NCBI RefSeq assembly: GCF_002844575.1
Contig: NZ_PIQO01000007.1
Span: forward strand, 62,001 to 126,000
Reading direction: 5' to 3'
Source: Heyndrickxia camelliae
GTDB taxonomy: Bacteria; Bacillota; Bacilli; Bacillales; Bacillaceae_C
DNA: 64,000 nucleotides
Numbering within the stretch: the first letter of the stretch is position 1; each line of letters begins with the position of its first letter. Of the stretch, positions 1 through 7,619 are shown one piece after another. The position numbers and the translations under genes are program-made. Below the pieces are notes generated by a model that was not told the DNA's origin, searched no databases, and saw only the letters and a list, made by a program, of their open reading frames with translations.

Positions 1-1194
1 AACATCTATACAGAATGCGAGCTGAGCTAAAGCATTCTTTTTTTCATTGGTATGGAAGGTGAGAAGTTTCTCACTTAATTGATCTCGATAAGTTTGCTCC
101 CATGCTTCAAGCCATATTTTCCTGCAAGCCATTTCATCAAATTGATAGGCAAATGTTAAATAATCATTCTGTTCAACGGATGACATATGTGCCCATTTTT
201 CTATAGAAAGCTTCCCCCAATGAATCCACGATGCTATTAGAGGAACAACCGAAACTTTCTGTGTGGACTGCAAATTGGATAAAGGTAAATACGGTTTTAA
301 AAGGGCCCATTCCATTGAAATTCGAATAGCTAAATATTCTGTTAGGAGTGCATGTTCATAACTCGATTGCTGTGAACGCCACAATAGCATTCCAGCCCAC
401 CCTGGCAAGGAGAGTAAATGACCCTCAAGATAATGTTGAATCTCTTGCTTTGGAATCTCTAATGCCGATAACACTACTTCTAATGCAGTAGTTACATCTT
501 TTGGCCAATCCCTCAGACTTTTGCGCAGACTTTTACTGATGGCAGGGTCATATTGAATAAGTTGTCGCCATGCAGAATAGAACCCCTCTTCACGATTTGG
601 CATTGTCCAAGTTGCCTGCGATTCATCCAAGTATAACTTACACCATTTAATCATGTAATAATCAAGAATATCAGCGAGTTTTTCCCCGTTTTGTTGTTTT
701 ACATTCATACTTATTGGTTGTGTATAAGACATGCCGATACTCTCAGTATCCCATTCCTTTATATCCATACTCAATTTTGCTAACTCAGGGGATGATAGAA
801 GCTCAGAAGGTACATTATCTAATGTTAATGCAGAACGACAATACTGCTCTGCAACCTTCCGTGGTATAGGAAAGGAATGAGAATCCAGCCAACGCTGCAT
901 AGCTATTTCCACAAAAGCTTCATCAATCTCCCCATTCCTTTTAGCAGATTGTATCATGGAAGCGCTAGGATATATATCAACATCCCTTGTATTCTTTAAC
1001 AATCTTGCTACCTGGTCAAAGGACAGTTTTTCAAGTCCCATCCATGGACTGCGTGCTGCAAATGTAGAAATGGGCCAAAGAGGTGCAATAACATGGCTAG
1101 CTGATTCAACTAAATCTTGAATTTCTTGAAAATCTATATGGCCGTCATTCTGTTTTACATCCTCTTTATTTATAACAGATGTTGCACTCATCAT
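1..1194 (-). CDS. dabA: Inorganic carbon transporter subunit DabA (DUF2309/YbcC), 3' end outside window
   Basis: This is the N-terminal 398 residues of a DabA-type protein, the peripheral zinc-containing partner of the proton-coupled CO2/bicarbonate uptake complex DabAB. I translated it from the reverse strand. It opens with the family-typical stretch 'APLWPISTFAARSPWMGLEK', and the frame stays open to the window edge, where it reads QLAFCIDV. That is the start of the conserved FCIDVRSE region, whose Cys and Asp bind the active-site zinc. The ATG overlaps the dabB stop codon (ATGA) and is preceded by GGGAGG, so the two genes are translationally coupled. The second half, including the remaining zinc ligands, is not visible. 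The family assignment is strong; substrate is inferred from the family. Confidence 0.9.
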   Translation of the reverse strand, partial: MMSATSVINKEDVKQNDGHIDFQEIQDLVESASHVIAPLWPISTFAARSPWMGLEKLSFDQVARLLKNTRDVDIYPSASMIQSAKRNGEIDEAFVEIAMQRWLDSHSFPIPRKVAEQYCRSALTLDNVPSELLSSPELAKLSMDIKEWDTESIGMSYTQPISMNVKQQNGEKLADILDYYMIKWCKLYLDESQATWTMPNREEGFYSAWRQLIQYDPAISKSLRKSLRDWPKDVTTALEVVLSALEIPKQEIQHYLEGHLLSLPGWAGMLLWRSQQSSYEHALLTEYLAIRISMEWALLKPYLPLSNLQSTQKVSVVPLIASWIHWGKLSIEKWAHMSSVEQNDYLTFAYQFDEMACRKIWLEAWEQTYRDQLSEKLLTFHTNEKKNALAQLAFCIDV

Positions 1195-2720
1195 TTATTG
1201 CCTCCCTGAGATAAAAACTTAAGGTAGTTTGGATGACTTTCCACTGCCTTTGGTTGTGCTTCCCCTAATCGAACCAACCAAAGATAAATTACTGTGAAGA
1301 AAACAGAAGAGCGACGTTGAACAATCCACTTGCCAATAATACTGCTGAGCAGCAGTAAACAGACGATAAAGATAATAACTGCCATGGAAAGCTGATTACT
1401 CTGATAAACATTTACTGGCAACCAACCGTAAAGGTAATTGTGAATGATAAGGTATAAAACAGTAAATAACCCCATAAACAATAACCCAGCAATTCGATCG
1501 ATTCTTCCCTCTCCAAACGCTACAAGTTGCTTCCAAGAAAAAGACAAAGACCACCCAATAATTAGGGCACTTATCAACTGGTATCCATTTGCCATGTCCT
1601 GCAGCCAAAATGCAATACCTACAAGGACGGCTAGAATATTCCCAACAACAAGCCATGAATAGGATGTGTTCTTATGGCCATGTGTCGATTTTTCCAAACA
1701 CGGTGCTAACGAACCCGCCTGCAAAAACAGAGTAGCTTTGAATAAACCATGGAATACAAGATGGAAAATAGCTGCTGAATAAGCACCTAACGCACATTGG
1801 ATTAACATAAATCCCATTTGTGCAATTGTTGATCCTACTAACTGCCGCTTATAGTCAACCTGCACCAAACTTATCCCTGTTCCGATAAACACGGAAATAC
1901 TTGCTAGAATTAACAAAATTATTTGTGCTATATTGCCATCAAAAATCGGTGAAAATCTAGTTAATATAACACCACCTGCATTGACTAAACCAGCGTGCAT
2001 AATCGCGGAAACAGGGGTCGGAGCAACAACAGACTCTAATAACCATCTTTGGAATGGCCATTGAGCCGCTGGAATCATCACTCCTAATATGAGCAATAGA
2101 TTAATCCCGGTTTTCTCCCAGGTTTCAAGGTGTGCTAAGCTCACGTCCTTTAAAGCAGACGATAACTGCCATTGCCCCGTGTCATGTGAAAGCCAAATGA
2201 TTGCCAATACAATAGCAATCCAACTTAATGCAAATAAACGACCAGAGACTGTGGCTGCTTCACGTGCTACTTTCCATCCACGATTTAACCTTATCAGCGA
2301 GATAAGTCCGACTAGTGTGAATCCCCAACATATAGCCATCAAGCGTAGATCGTCACTTAACCATGCAAGAGAAGCAGCTCCGGTAGTAAAGGTAAAAAGG
2401 ATAAAATATTTTCTATAAGAGAGATCGCCCATTAGATAACGCAAAGAAAAACGCTGGATGATTAAACCAAGGAGAAGAACAAAGAATGCCAATAGCCAAG
2501 ATATAGAATCCAAGTACCAAGCACCAACTTCCCCTCTTGCATTCGTATTTATTAGTGCAATCAAAGCAACCAATGGAGGTAATGCAACGACTCCAATATG
2601 AATGCGAACATAACGTAATGGTACCCGCCGATGTAAAAACAATAGTCCACTTAGAACGGATATTGACAGAACGCTAAAAAATATTATTAATAATGATGAC
2701 AAATTAAGGGAAAATAACAT
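1191..2720 (-). CDS. dabB: Membrane subunit DabB (NuoL/MrpA-like proton channel protein)
   Basis: A very hydrophobic protein of about 509 residues with some fourteen predicted membrane segments, of the complex I subunit L / Mrp antiporter family. The central segment with 'PTPVSAIMHAGLVNAGGVIL' is the classic proton-translocating core motif of that family. Its position directly upstream of and overlapping dabA identifies it as the membrane half of a DabAB carbon-uptake complex rather than a respiratory complex I subunit; no other nuo or mrp genes are near. The frame extends to an ATG at 2735, but the next ATG at 2720 has GGAGG eight bases upstream, so I prefer the shorter start. A hairpin lies about 90 bases upstream in the same transcript direction. 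Confidence 0.87.
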   Translation of the reverse strand: MLFSLNLSSLLIIFFSVLSISVLSGLLFLHRRVPLRYVRIHIGVVALPPLVALIALINTNARGEVGAWYLDSISWLLAFFVLLLGLIIQRFSLRYLMGDLSYRKYFILFTFTTGAASLAWLSDDLRLMAICWGFTLVGLISLIRLNRGWKVAREAATVSGRLFALSWIAIVLAIIWLSHDTGQWQLSSALKDVSLAHLETWEKTGINLLLILGVMIPAAQWPFQRWLLESVVAPTPVSAIMHAGLVNAGGVILTRFSPIFDGNIAQIILLILASISVFIGTGISLVQVDYKRQLVGSTIAQMGFMLIQCALGAYSAAIFHLVFHGLFKATLFLQAGSLAPCLEKSTHGHKNTSYSWLVVGNILAVLVGIAFWLQDMANGYQLISALIIGWSLSFSWKQLVAFGEGRIDRIAGLLFMGLFTVLYLIIHNYLYGWLPVNVYQSNQLSMAVIIFIVCLLLLSSIIGKWIVQRRSSVFFTVIYLWLVRLGEAQPKAVESHPNYLKFLSQGGNK

Positions 2721-2805
2721 ATAAAGATCCTCCATCTAAATGGCGCTTACTTATATAATTCCTTTTAAACTGGTTGATATATATTCCAGATAATACTTAT
2801 TAAAT

Positions 2806-2873
2806 AAAAAAACCGACAACTTTAAAATACCAACGATGATTCATATCATTGGTATTTTAAAAATTGTCGGTTT
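2806..2873 (-). terminator. Long hairpin with U-run upstream of dabB (terminator or attenuator)
   Basis: Arms of about 28 bases (2810-2837 and 2846-2873) fold into one long stem, and reading leftward the stem is followed by a run of seven T. The two near-mismatches between the arms become G-U pairs only in the leftward transcript, so the structure looks selected as leftward RNA. It lies 270 bases beyond the DUF2294 gene and about 85 bases before dabB, so it may terminate the upstream transcript or attenuate dabBA. Confidence 0.6.
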
Positions 2874-3139
2874 CAATTCAACTAACCTTAAAGTTTTTTG
2901 AAATGCTACCATTTTAATATCAACATGAATGTATGCTTTAGAAAGAAAAAACGGTATTTCTCTAAATCCATCCATCAGATTATAAAGCGTACCGATTTTT
3001 ACGTTATAAAAACTTTTTCATCCAGTCAATATGATAATATTGAAAGAATGCTAAAGTCATTATTATATAAGCATAAAAACGCCGTATTTAGTTAATAATA
3101 GGATATTCCAAACCGCATACTTTTGTCAACATTTTAGTC

Positions 3140-3523
3140 TTAATCCTGGCCTTTAGCACCGTTTATCTTTTTCTCAAGATCGTTAAATAGTTTAAAAACC
3201 ATTAGTCGTTCCCCAGTACGAGAACTAATATCGGTATGGAATCCCTTTACTTCCTCCCCAGTTATTGTAAAGATAATTTCTTTAAGATTATCTATACCTG
3301 ATTCGACTAACTCCGAACGTGTTTTCTTTATGGTCAACATCCCATCTTTTGTTTCACAAACCGTATATTCAGCTGGTGTTAATATCCCTTGTAAAATAAC
3401 AATGATCATATCCCTTAATATATCTGTTTTAACGGATAAGGAGCCTCTCCCAAGATAGTCCTTTTCCCACTGAGTAATCGCCTTACTTATTTCCGATTCA
3501 ATAAAGCCTTTCGATTTTTTCAT
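3140..3523 (-). CDS. DUF2294 domain protein (YbcI-like)
   Basis: A 127-residue soluble protein of the DUF2294 family. The pattern 'AITQWEKDYLGRGSLSVKTD' near the N-terminus followed by 'GILTPAEYTVCE' is typical of the family, whose biochemical role is unknown. B. subtilis has a relative (YbcI) in the same gene neighbourhood as its dabAB homologues ybcC-ybcD, and the same linkage is seen here, which suggests a role connected with inorganic carbon uptake. GAGGAGG precedes the ATG, at a slightly long spacing. There is no signal peptide or membrane segment. Family call good; function open. Confidence 0.75.
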   Translation of the reverse strand: MKKSKGFIESEISKAITQWEKDYLGRGSLSVKTDILRDMIIVILQGILTPAEYTVCETKDGMLTIKKTRSELVESGIDNLKEIIFTITGEEVKGFHTDISSRTGERLMVFKLFNDLEKKINGAKGQD

Positions 3524-3976
3524 CTATTATGTATCCTCCTCGTAGTAAAAAAAGCCTTCTATTTATACCATTTCGTATACGCCATTCTTGTTTTGGTAAT
3601 GCATTTATATTTTATCAAAAGATAAGGAATATTTATTATGATTTTAACGAAAAACAATTGGATATTTTCAATAAAACAGATTAAAAAGCAAAACATCCGC
3701 AAAAACGATGGGAAGCTGTCAAAATCACTTATGACTACTTCCCTCTATCATGGTCAGGTTAATACATGGATTCCATTATATCTAATTAATATAATTAGCG
3801 GTTTAATTATCTCCAGCAATTGGAGTGCTTTTCAATCCTAGGGGGGCTACATAATCAGATGAACATCTCACTAAGTATATGGATCTCATGAACGAAGATG
3901 TTTATCGCCTTTAAATGATCTTCGAAGTAACAAGAGGGTGGTGAACTCTTATAGGAGTGATATGTTTGCTCCGATA
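3524..3976. other. Intergenic stretch without a recognised gene
   Basis: About 450 bases. The right part of the stretch carries an open frame on the + strand (3638-3841), but it has no convincing ribosome binding site and no recognisable domain, so I do not call it. The left end must hold the promoter of the leftward DUF2294 gene. I see no repeat or RNA signature here. Confidence 0.5.
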
Positions 3977-4267
3977 TTATTTTCGTACCTTGTTCTGAAT
4001 TATTCCATGTAATATATATTGAAGATAATGAAGCGTATTTGAATCGCGGCTCTTAATAATTTCAAGCATCTCTAGTAATTCAAGGATTTGCCTTCTCGGT
4101 AAATTGGAAAGAATATATTCCACAATTTGATCCCCAGTCATCTGTACTTGTCTTTGTTGGTCTACTAAAAAAGTCAAACTATTAGCTGAAACAATATATG
4201 ATTGTAATCGATTTTTTATTTGATTGTAGCTATATCTATCTGACTTCTGGTTTACTTCTATTTCCAT
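3977..4267 (-). CDS. Small protein of unknown function under a c-di-GMP riboswitch
   Basis: A 96-residue protein that I do not recognise. It is charged and probably mostly helical, has no signal peptide or membrane segment, and contains a Leu/Ile-rich middle ('LPRRQILELLEMLEIIKSRD') that could form a helical dimer. AAGGAG lies ten bases before the ATG. What makes it notable is its leader: a class I c-di-GMP riboswitch sits about 190 bases upstream on the same strand, with no other gene between, so its expression is expected to respond to c-di-GMP. This suggests a role in the motile/sessile switch, exopolysaccharide or surface attachment, but nothing in the protein itself shows this. Confidence 0.65.
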   Translation of the reverse strand: MEIEVNQKSDRYSYNQIKNRLQSYIVSANSLTFLVDQQRQVQMTGDQIVEYILSNLPRRQILELLEMLEIIKSRDSNTLHYLQYILHGIIQNKVRK

Positions 4268-4421
4268 CTTTCATAAACTCCTTCTTAATAACATCTCTGT
4301 AGTAAGAGATAATGAGAAAAATGCCTTTTATAACATTGTTACAAGTGGACATATTACAGATAAGATATTGGGGAATTTGCAGCACTTGTGGACAGATTTT
4401 CAAAATTCATGAAGATTGCTT

Positions 4422-4446
4422 AAAAAAGAGATGATATCGCATCTTG
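4422..4446 (-). terminator. Possible expression-platform terminator of the c-di-GMP riboswitch
   Basis: Reading leftward directly after the riboswitch aptamer, a short stem AGATG/CATCT with a six-base loop is followed by CTTTTTT. It is weak as an intrinsic terminator on its own, but position and U-run fit an expression platform. Confidence 0.35.
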
Positions 4447-4451
4447 AACTT

Positions 4452-4535
4452 TCGGCAACCCGGCTGTCATCATTCATGTGAATTTTAGACCCGTGGCTTT
4501 GCGTCCCCATTTTTCAAAAAGGTTTGCTCTTATCG
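4452..4535 (-). ncRNA. Class I cyclic-di-GMP riboswitch (GEMM-I)
   Basis: The reverse strand contains in order the conserved GEMM-I blocks: GCAAACC, a GAAA-containing hairpin, GGGACGCAAAGCC, then GGTCTAA, and finally CAGCCGGGTTGCC. The GCAAACC (4522-4527 region), ACGCAAAGCC (around 4492-4505) and GGGTTGCC (4454-4461) blocks match the class consensus almost base for base. These riboswitches bind c-di-GMP and control transcription or translation of the gene downstream, here the 96-residue gene at 3977-4267. Confidence 0.9.
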
Positions 4536-4856
4536 TAATTTTGTTCCAATTAACCATATCATTTTTTCATTGTTCCAATCAATATTTTTTCAACAAAAAA
4601 GGAGTCATTTCGACAAAATTTGCTATTTTCGAAACTTTAAATTATCTTATGTTTTTTTTTACAATTGTACATTTACACATATATTTTCTGAAAGATGCTT
4701 TGCGGACACCGGGAATGTTAATCGTGAAAAAAGACAGGTAATTCACCGCTTTCTAATAATATAACGGAACCTAGTCCGCAAAACATATGAAGTAAGAAAC
4801 TTTTAGTATAAATAAGGTATAGATGACCGCATTGCGGAAAGAAATTGTACCTTTTC
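4536..4856. other. AT-rich intergenic region upstream of the riboswitch
   Basis: About 320 AT-rich bases that must contain the promoter of the riboswitch transcript (leftward) and the end of the aldose epimerase transcript. Two overlapping + strand open frames here are low-complexity, lack ribosome binding sites and lie antisense to the riboswitch, so I do not call them. No clear terminator follows the epimerase gene. Confidence 0.5.
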
Positions 4857-5714
4857 TTATTCTACTCTTATTTGAAAAAAAGTTGAGAGCAATTCATTCG
4901 GTTTTAAATAAACTAATTCTTCTTTTTGCTCCATTTCATACGTTTTTACCATCCATGGTTCTACACAAATAAATTCCTTCCCATGTTCTGTCCAACAAAC
5001 AATATATTTGAATTCTTTTCCATATTCTAATGTGATTTTTTTATTTACTTCCGGAAGCATAAATTGAACTTTCGGTTCAACAGGATCTAATAACATCAGT
5101 GATTCTTTTTTATCCGATAAATCGATAATTCCTGCATATGCCTTTTCTTGGTTGTCATTATAGTCCAAATATGTTTTGGCATCAGAATTTACCGAGAATG
5201 TCTTTTCTGCCGTTTTAAAATAAGGATGGAAGCCAGCATAAAACGGCATATCTCCATTAGAAAGATTTTTGTATTGCTGCTCTATAATAAGGGTGTCTTT
5301 TTTAAGGATATATTTGAAAAGTACCTCAAAATCATAAGGATACGATTGCCTTGTTTCTTCATTGCTTTCTAATCGTAAAGTAATGGATAATTCACCTTCA
5401 GTCGAGATATCCACCACTTCCCACGGCATATTTCTTGCAAATCCATGATTTTTCATTTTATAGGTTTTTCCGTTTAACTCGTACTCCCCATTATGCAATT
5501 GTCCGCTTATTGGAAATAAAATTGGAATGCCACCTCTAATATTTGCTTCCCTATCTAATAGTGTTTCTCTATTTAAATAAAAAATCTCCGCTTCATTTAC
5601 ACAGAATTCTGTAATAATCCCTCCACGTTCAGGAACTACTTTTATGTAAGAATCCTCATCCCTTAATACGTATATCTTTAAACCTTCATCCATTTCCTGC
5701 TGAATAGTATACAT
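4857..5714 (-). CDS. Aldose 1-epimerase family protein
   Basis: A 285-residue galactose-mutarotase-like protein of the LacX / hexose-phosphate mutarotase branch. It should interconvert anomers of a sugar or sugar phosphate in the cytoplasm. The family landmarks are in order: 'GGIPILFPISGQL' near residue 62, 'NHGFARNMPWEV' near 90, the histidine in 'GFHPYF' near 165 and 'CVEPW' near 250, which contributes the usual C-terminal acidic residue. Length is normal. AAAAAGGAG precedes the ATG. It stands alone, so the substrate cannot be told from context. Confidence 0.85.
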   Translation of the reverse strand: MYTIQQEMDEGLKIYVLRDEDSYIKVVPERGGIITEFCVNEAEIFYLNRETLLDREANIRGGIPILFPISGQLHNGEYELNGKTYKMKNHGFARNMPWEVVDISTEGELSITLRLESNEETRQSYPYDFEVLFKYILKKDTLIIEQQYKNLSNGDMPFYAGFHPYFKTAEKTFSVNSDAKTYLDYNDNQEKAYAGIIDLSDKKESLMLLDPVEPKVQFMLPEVNKKITLEYGKEFKYIVCWTEHGKEFICVEPWMVKTYEMEQKEELVYLKPNELLSTFFQIRVE

Positions 5715-5813
5715 TGTTCGTATCTCCTTTTTGTCCCTAATTAATAGTTGTTGCTTCTACTCACTATTATGTCATATATTATTATAAGATTGCATTTGTT
5801 CGGAGGGATTCCT

Positions 5814-5975
5814 ATGCGAAATAAAAAAAAGCAAATCATATATTTCTTAATTTGCATTATCTTTATTTTAGGCGGTTTATTTACTGGAATTTACTGGATG
5901 TCACATATTGACCAATTTAAGAAAAACGGTGCTAGTGATAAAATAACGGTTTCTTATACTAAAAGTGAAATATAG
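5814..5975 (+). CDS. Small single-pass membrane protein
   Basis: A 53-residue protein starting MRNKKKQIIYFLICI: positively charged start, one membrane segment (about residues 8-28), then a polar tail. I chose the ATG at 5814 because CGGAGGG lies at ideal spacing; the longer frame from 5748 has no binding site. It diverges from the aldose epimerase. I recognise no family. Confidence 0.55.
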   Translation: MRNKKKQIIYFLICIIFILGGLFTGIYWMSHIDQFKKNGASDKITVSYTKSEI

Positions 5976-6211
5976 TTTACCTTCTAGGTAAGAAAGGTAA
6001 CAAGTATGGATTTATATGTTTCGGTTCCGGTTTTCTAAATCGACTTGATTTTTCCAGAACGATTCTTCCGTTCTTGTTACCGTTTTTCCACTTTTAGCTT
6101 GTTTTTGCACAGCATTCATTGGCGTTTTTACAAAACATGTATCCATTTGGTCATCATTATTGGTTGTTAGCATCTAATGATAATAACAATCTTTTTAAGG
6201 TGGGATATTTA

Positions 6212-6388
6212 TGGTCCTGGCACTCATTATTATCATACCCATCATTTTCTTCAACATTTCTTCTATTACGACAAAACAAAGAAATAAAGAAATCAGAAAA
6301 AATCCTAATGACTATCGTAATAACCCTCCACCCCCTGGATACTCGTTTTTATCGCACCATTCAAGGTGCTTTTTTTTAGTACCTTAAT
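6212..6388 (+). CDS. Possible small membrane protein whose end overlaps a terminator
   Basis: A 58-codon frame beginning MVLALIIIIPIIFFNI, one membrane segment followed by a basic polar tail, preceded by AAGGTGGGA at good spacing. Its last codons run through a GCACC/GGTGC hairpin and its T-run (6355-6378), which is unusual. Either the true reading frame ended earlier and has been frameshifted near residue 33, or the coding and terminator sequences overlap. The N-terminal half with its binding site looks real; the tail is doubtful. Confidence 0.4.
6355..6378 (+). terminator. Rho-independent terminator
   Basis: Stem GCACC/GGTGC with a six-base loop followed by eight T. Confidence 0.6.
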
Positions 6389-6494
6389 TCGAGAGTTCCA
6401 AAGTAATATAATTGTGACAATTTTGTTTCTCATCCAATTCTCATTTTTTTTTCATGAATTTTTAGGGATTACAGATTAAAATGTAATTGTTAAT

Positions 6495-6603
6495 AGGACA
6501 AGCTAGTAATTTTCCTACTTGATATGGTCCCCTCCATTATCAAGTAACCCCCTTATTAAATACCCTAATCCTTGATCCGGCTTTCATAGCCGGATCTTTT
6601 TTA
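6495..6603 (+). ncRNA. Candidate small RNA with C-rich loops and strong terminator
   Basis: No frame with a binding site is present, yet the stretch ends in a strong intrinsic terminator (GATCCGGCT/AGCCGGATC then TTTTTT, 6575-6603) that serves no gene. Before it, 6517-6545 folds into a hairpin (ACTTGATA/TATCAAGT) whose loop is TCCCCT, followed by single-stranded AACCCCC and TACCC. Accessible C-rich segments plus a 3' terminator are the hallmark of Firmicute base-pairing RNAs such as RsaE/RoxS and FsrA, which bind Shine-Dalgarno sequences. A TTGTGACAATTTT sequence at about 6413-6425 resembles ResD/Rex sites. It is not an obvious homologue of a named RNA. Confidence 0.4.
6575..6603 (+). terminator. 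Strong Rho-independent terminator
   Basis: Perfect nine-base-pair stem GATCCGGCT/AGCCGGATC with a five-base loop and a run of six T. It lies just upstream of the GNAT gene and so ends a transcript from 6.4-6.5 kb. Confidence 0.85.
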
Positions 6604-6635
6604 TGTTAAAATTAAATTTAAAAAGGATGAGAATC

Positions 6636-7043
6636 GTGCTAAGCTTTCAAACATTATATAACGCACCAACACCGGAAGAATATATTAAGCTCCGAATTAA
6701 AGCAGGTTTAAGCCTGAAAGACCCAGAAGCAAGCAAAATTGCTTTACAGAACTCTATCTTTGCTGTCACTCTTCGAAGTGAAGATACAGTAATAGGCATG
6801 GGGAGAATTATAGGTGACGGAGGTTGCTTTTATCAAATCGTAGATATTGCGGTTGATCCTGAATATCAGGGAAATGGACTTGGAAAAACCATCATGTCTG
6901 AACTAATTAACTACCTGGACGAACATGCACCTGCACATTCATATGTGAGTTTAATTGCAGATCTTCCAGCTGATCAATTATATAAAAAGTTCGGCTTTGA
7001 TTATACACAACCAAGATCCGTTGGGATGTACAAAAAATACTAA
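6636..7043 (+). CDS. GNAT family N-acetyltransferase
   Basis: A 135-residue GNAT enzyme that would transfer an acetyl group from acetyl-CoA to an amine. The acetyl-CoA binding motif A is clear, 'VDPEYQGNGLGKTIMSELI' (pattern Q/RxxGxG), followed by the motif B region ending in 'LYKKFGFDYTQ'. I prefer the GTG at 6636, eight bases after AAAGGA, over the upstream ATG codons at 6603 and 6627, which have no binding site (the first lies in the terminator T-run). Substrate unknown. Confidence 0.82.
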   Translation: MLSFQTLYNAPTPEEYIKLRIKAGLSLKDPEASKIALQNSIFAVTLRSEDTVIGMGRIIGDGGCFYQIVDIAVDPEYQGNGLGKTIMSELINYLDEHAPAHSYVSLIADLPADQLYKKFGFDYTQPRSVGMYKKY

Positions 7044-7046
7044 AAG

Positions 7047-7075
7047 ATAAGGGGGGGCTATCTCCCTTATTTTTC
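7047..7075. terminator. Bidirectional terminator between convergent genes
   Basis: Stem AAGGG(G)/CTCCCTT followed by ATTTTT on the + strand; the leftward reading also has a T-rich flank. It overlaps the last codons of the HxlR gene. Confidence 0.6.
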
Positions 7076-7432
7076 GTTTAATATACTTTCTTCTAACACT
7101 TCAGACTTATCCCCGTATACTTTTTCAATATGAGTTTCCCCCCAGGCACATAAGGAATCCAAAATACTTTTAAGACTCCACCCATACTCACTTAGTTCAT
7201 ATTCCACTTTCGGAGGAATTTGATTATAAATAATTCTTTTAATCACCCCATCTGCTTCCAGTTCTCTTAATTGCTGGGTAAGCATTTTCTGGGTAATTTG
7301 CGGCATTAATCGTTTTAATTCACTTGTCCGTTTTTTTCCATGTGTTAAGTGGCAGAGAATCACACACTTCCATTTGCCCCCGATAACCTCTAAAGTCGCT
7401 TCAACACCTATGTTGTACTTCTTTTTCTCCAT
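7067..7432 (-). CDS. ytcD: HxlR family transcriptional regulator (YtcD-like)
   Basis: A 121-residue winged-helix regulator. The HxlR signature is complete: 'TLEVIGGKWKCVILCHL' (residues 13-29), 'MPQITQKMLTQQLRELEADG' as recognition helix, and 'PPKVEYELSEYGWSL' as wing. The N-terminal Cys used for thiol sensing in many relatives (CPV motif) is replaced by Gly; cysteines remain in 'VILCHL' and 'SLCAWG'. It is transcribed away from an MFS exporter and aldo/keto reductase, the same arrangement as ytcD-ytbD-ytbE of B. subtilis, so it most likely controls that pair through sites in the shared promoter region. Confidence 0.85.
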   Translation of the reverse strand: MEKKKYNIGVEATLEVIGGKWKCVILCHLTHGKKRTSELKRLMPQITQKMLTQQLRELEADGVIKRIIYNQIPPKVEYELSEYGWSLKSILDSLCAWGETHIEKVYGDKSEVLEESILNEK

Positions 7433-7460
7433 TTTATATCCTCCTCTTTATAGGAACTTT

Positions 7461-7511
7461 TTAGTACCTATATTACCTCTAGGTATCTATAGCACTTATA
7501 AGTACGTACTT
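7461..7511. promoter_or_regulatory. Candidate HxlR operators between ytcD and ytbD
   Basis: Two dyads lie in the divergent promoter region: an imperfect one at 7461-7489 (TAGTACCTA ... TAGGTATCTA) and a perfect 12-base palindrome AAGTACGTACTT at 7500-7511. HxlR regulators bind such AGTAC-type palindromes, so both are candidates; the assignment is inference. Confidence 0.45.
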
Positions 7512-7619
7512 TTCATTTATTTTTATATATCCCATAATAACATTTGCCGGCTGAAAAGTTCACTAATTATTCTTTTCAAACTCACCATTCTATATATACA
7601 TTTTTTAAGGAGGAGACAA

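Noticed and set aside
2898-3095. 65-residue + strand frame
   Set aside because: AT-rich chance frame with no binding site, in the leader region of dabBA.
3638-3841. 67-residue + strand frame
   Set aside because: No binding site, no recognisable domain and no neighbours suggesting a role.
4478-4764. Two + strand frames of 64-87 residues
   Set aside because: They lie antisense to the c-di-GMP riboswitch and its promoter region, have no binding site and low-complexity content.
6119-6379. 86-residue + strand frame
   Set aside because: No binding site; the alternative frame starting at 6212 has a good one and a membrane segment.
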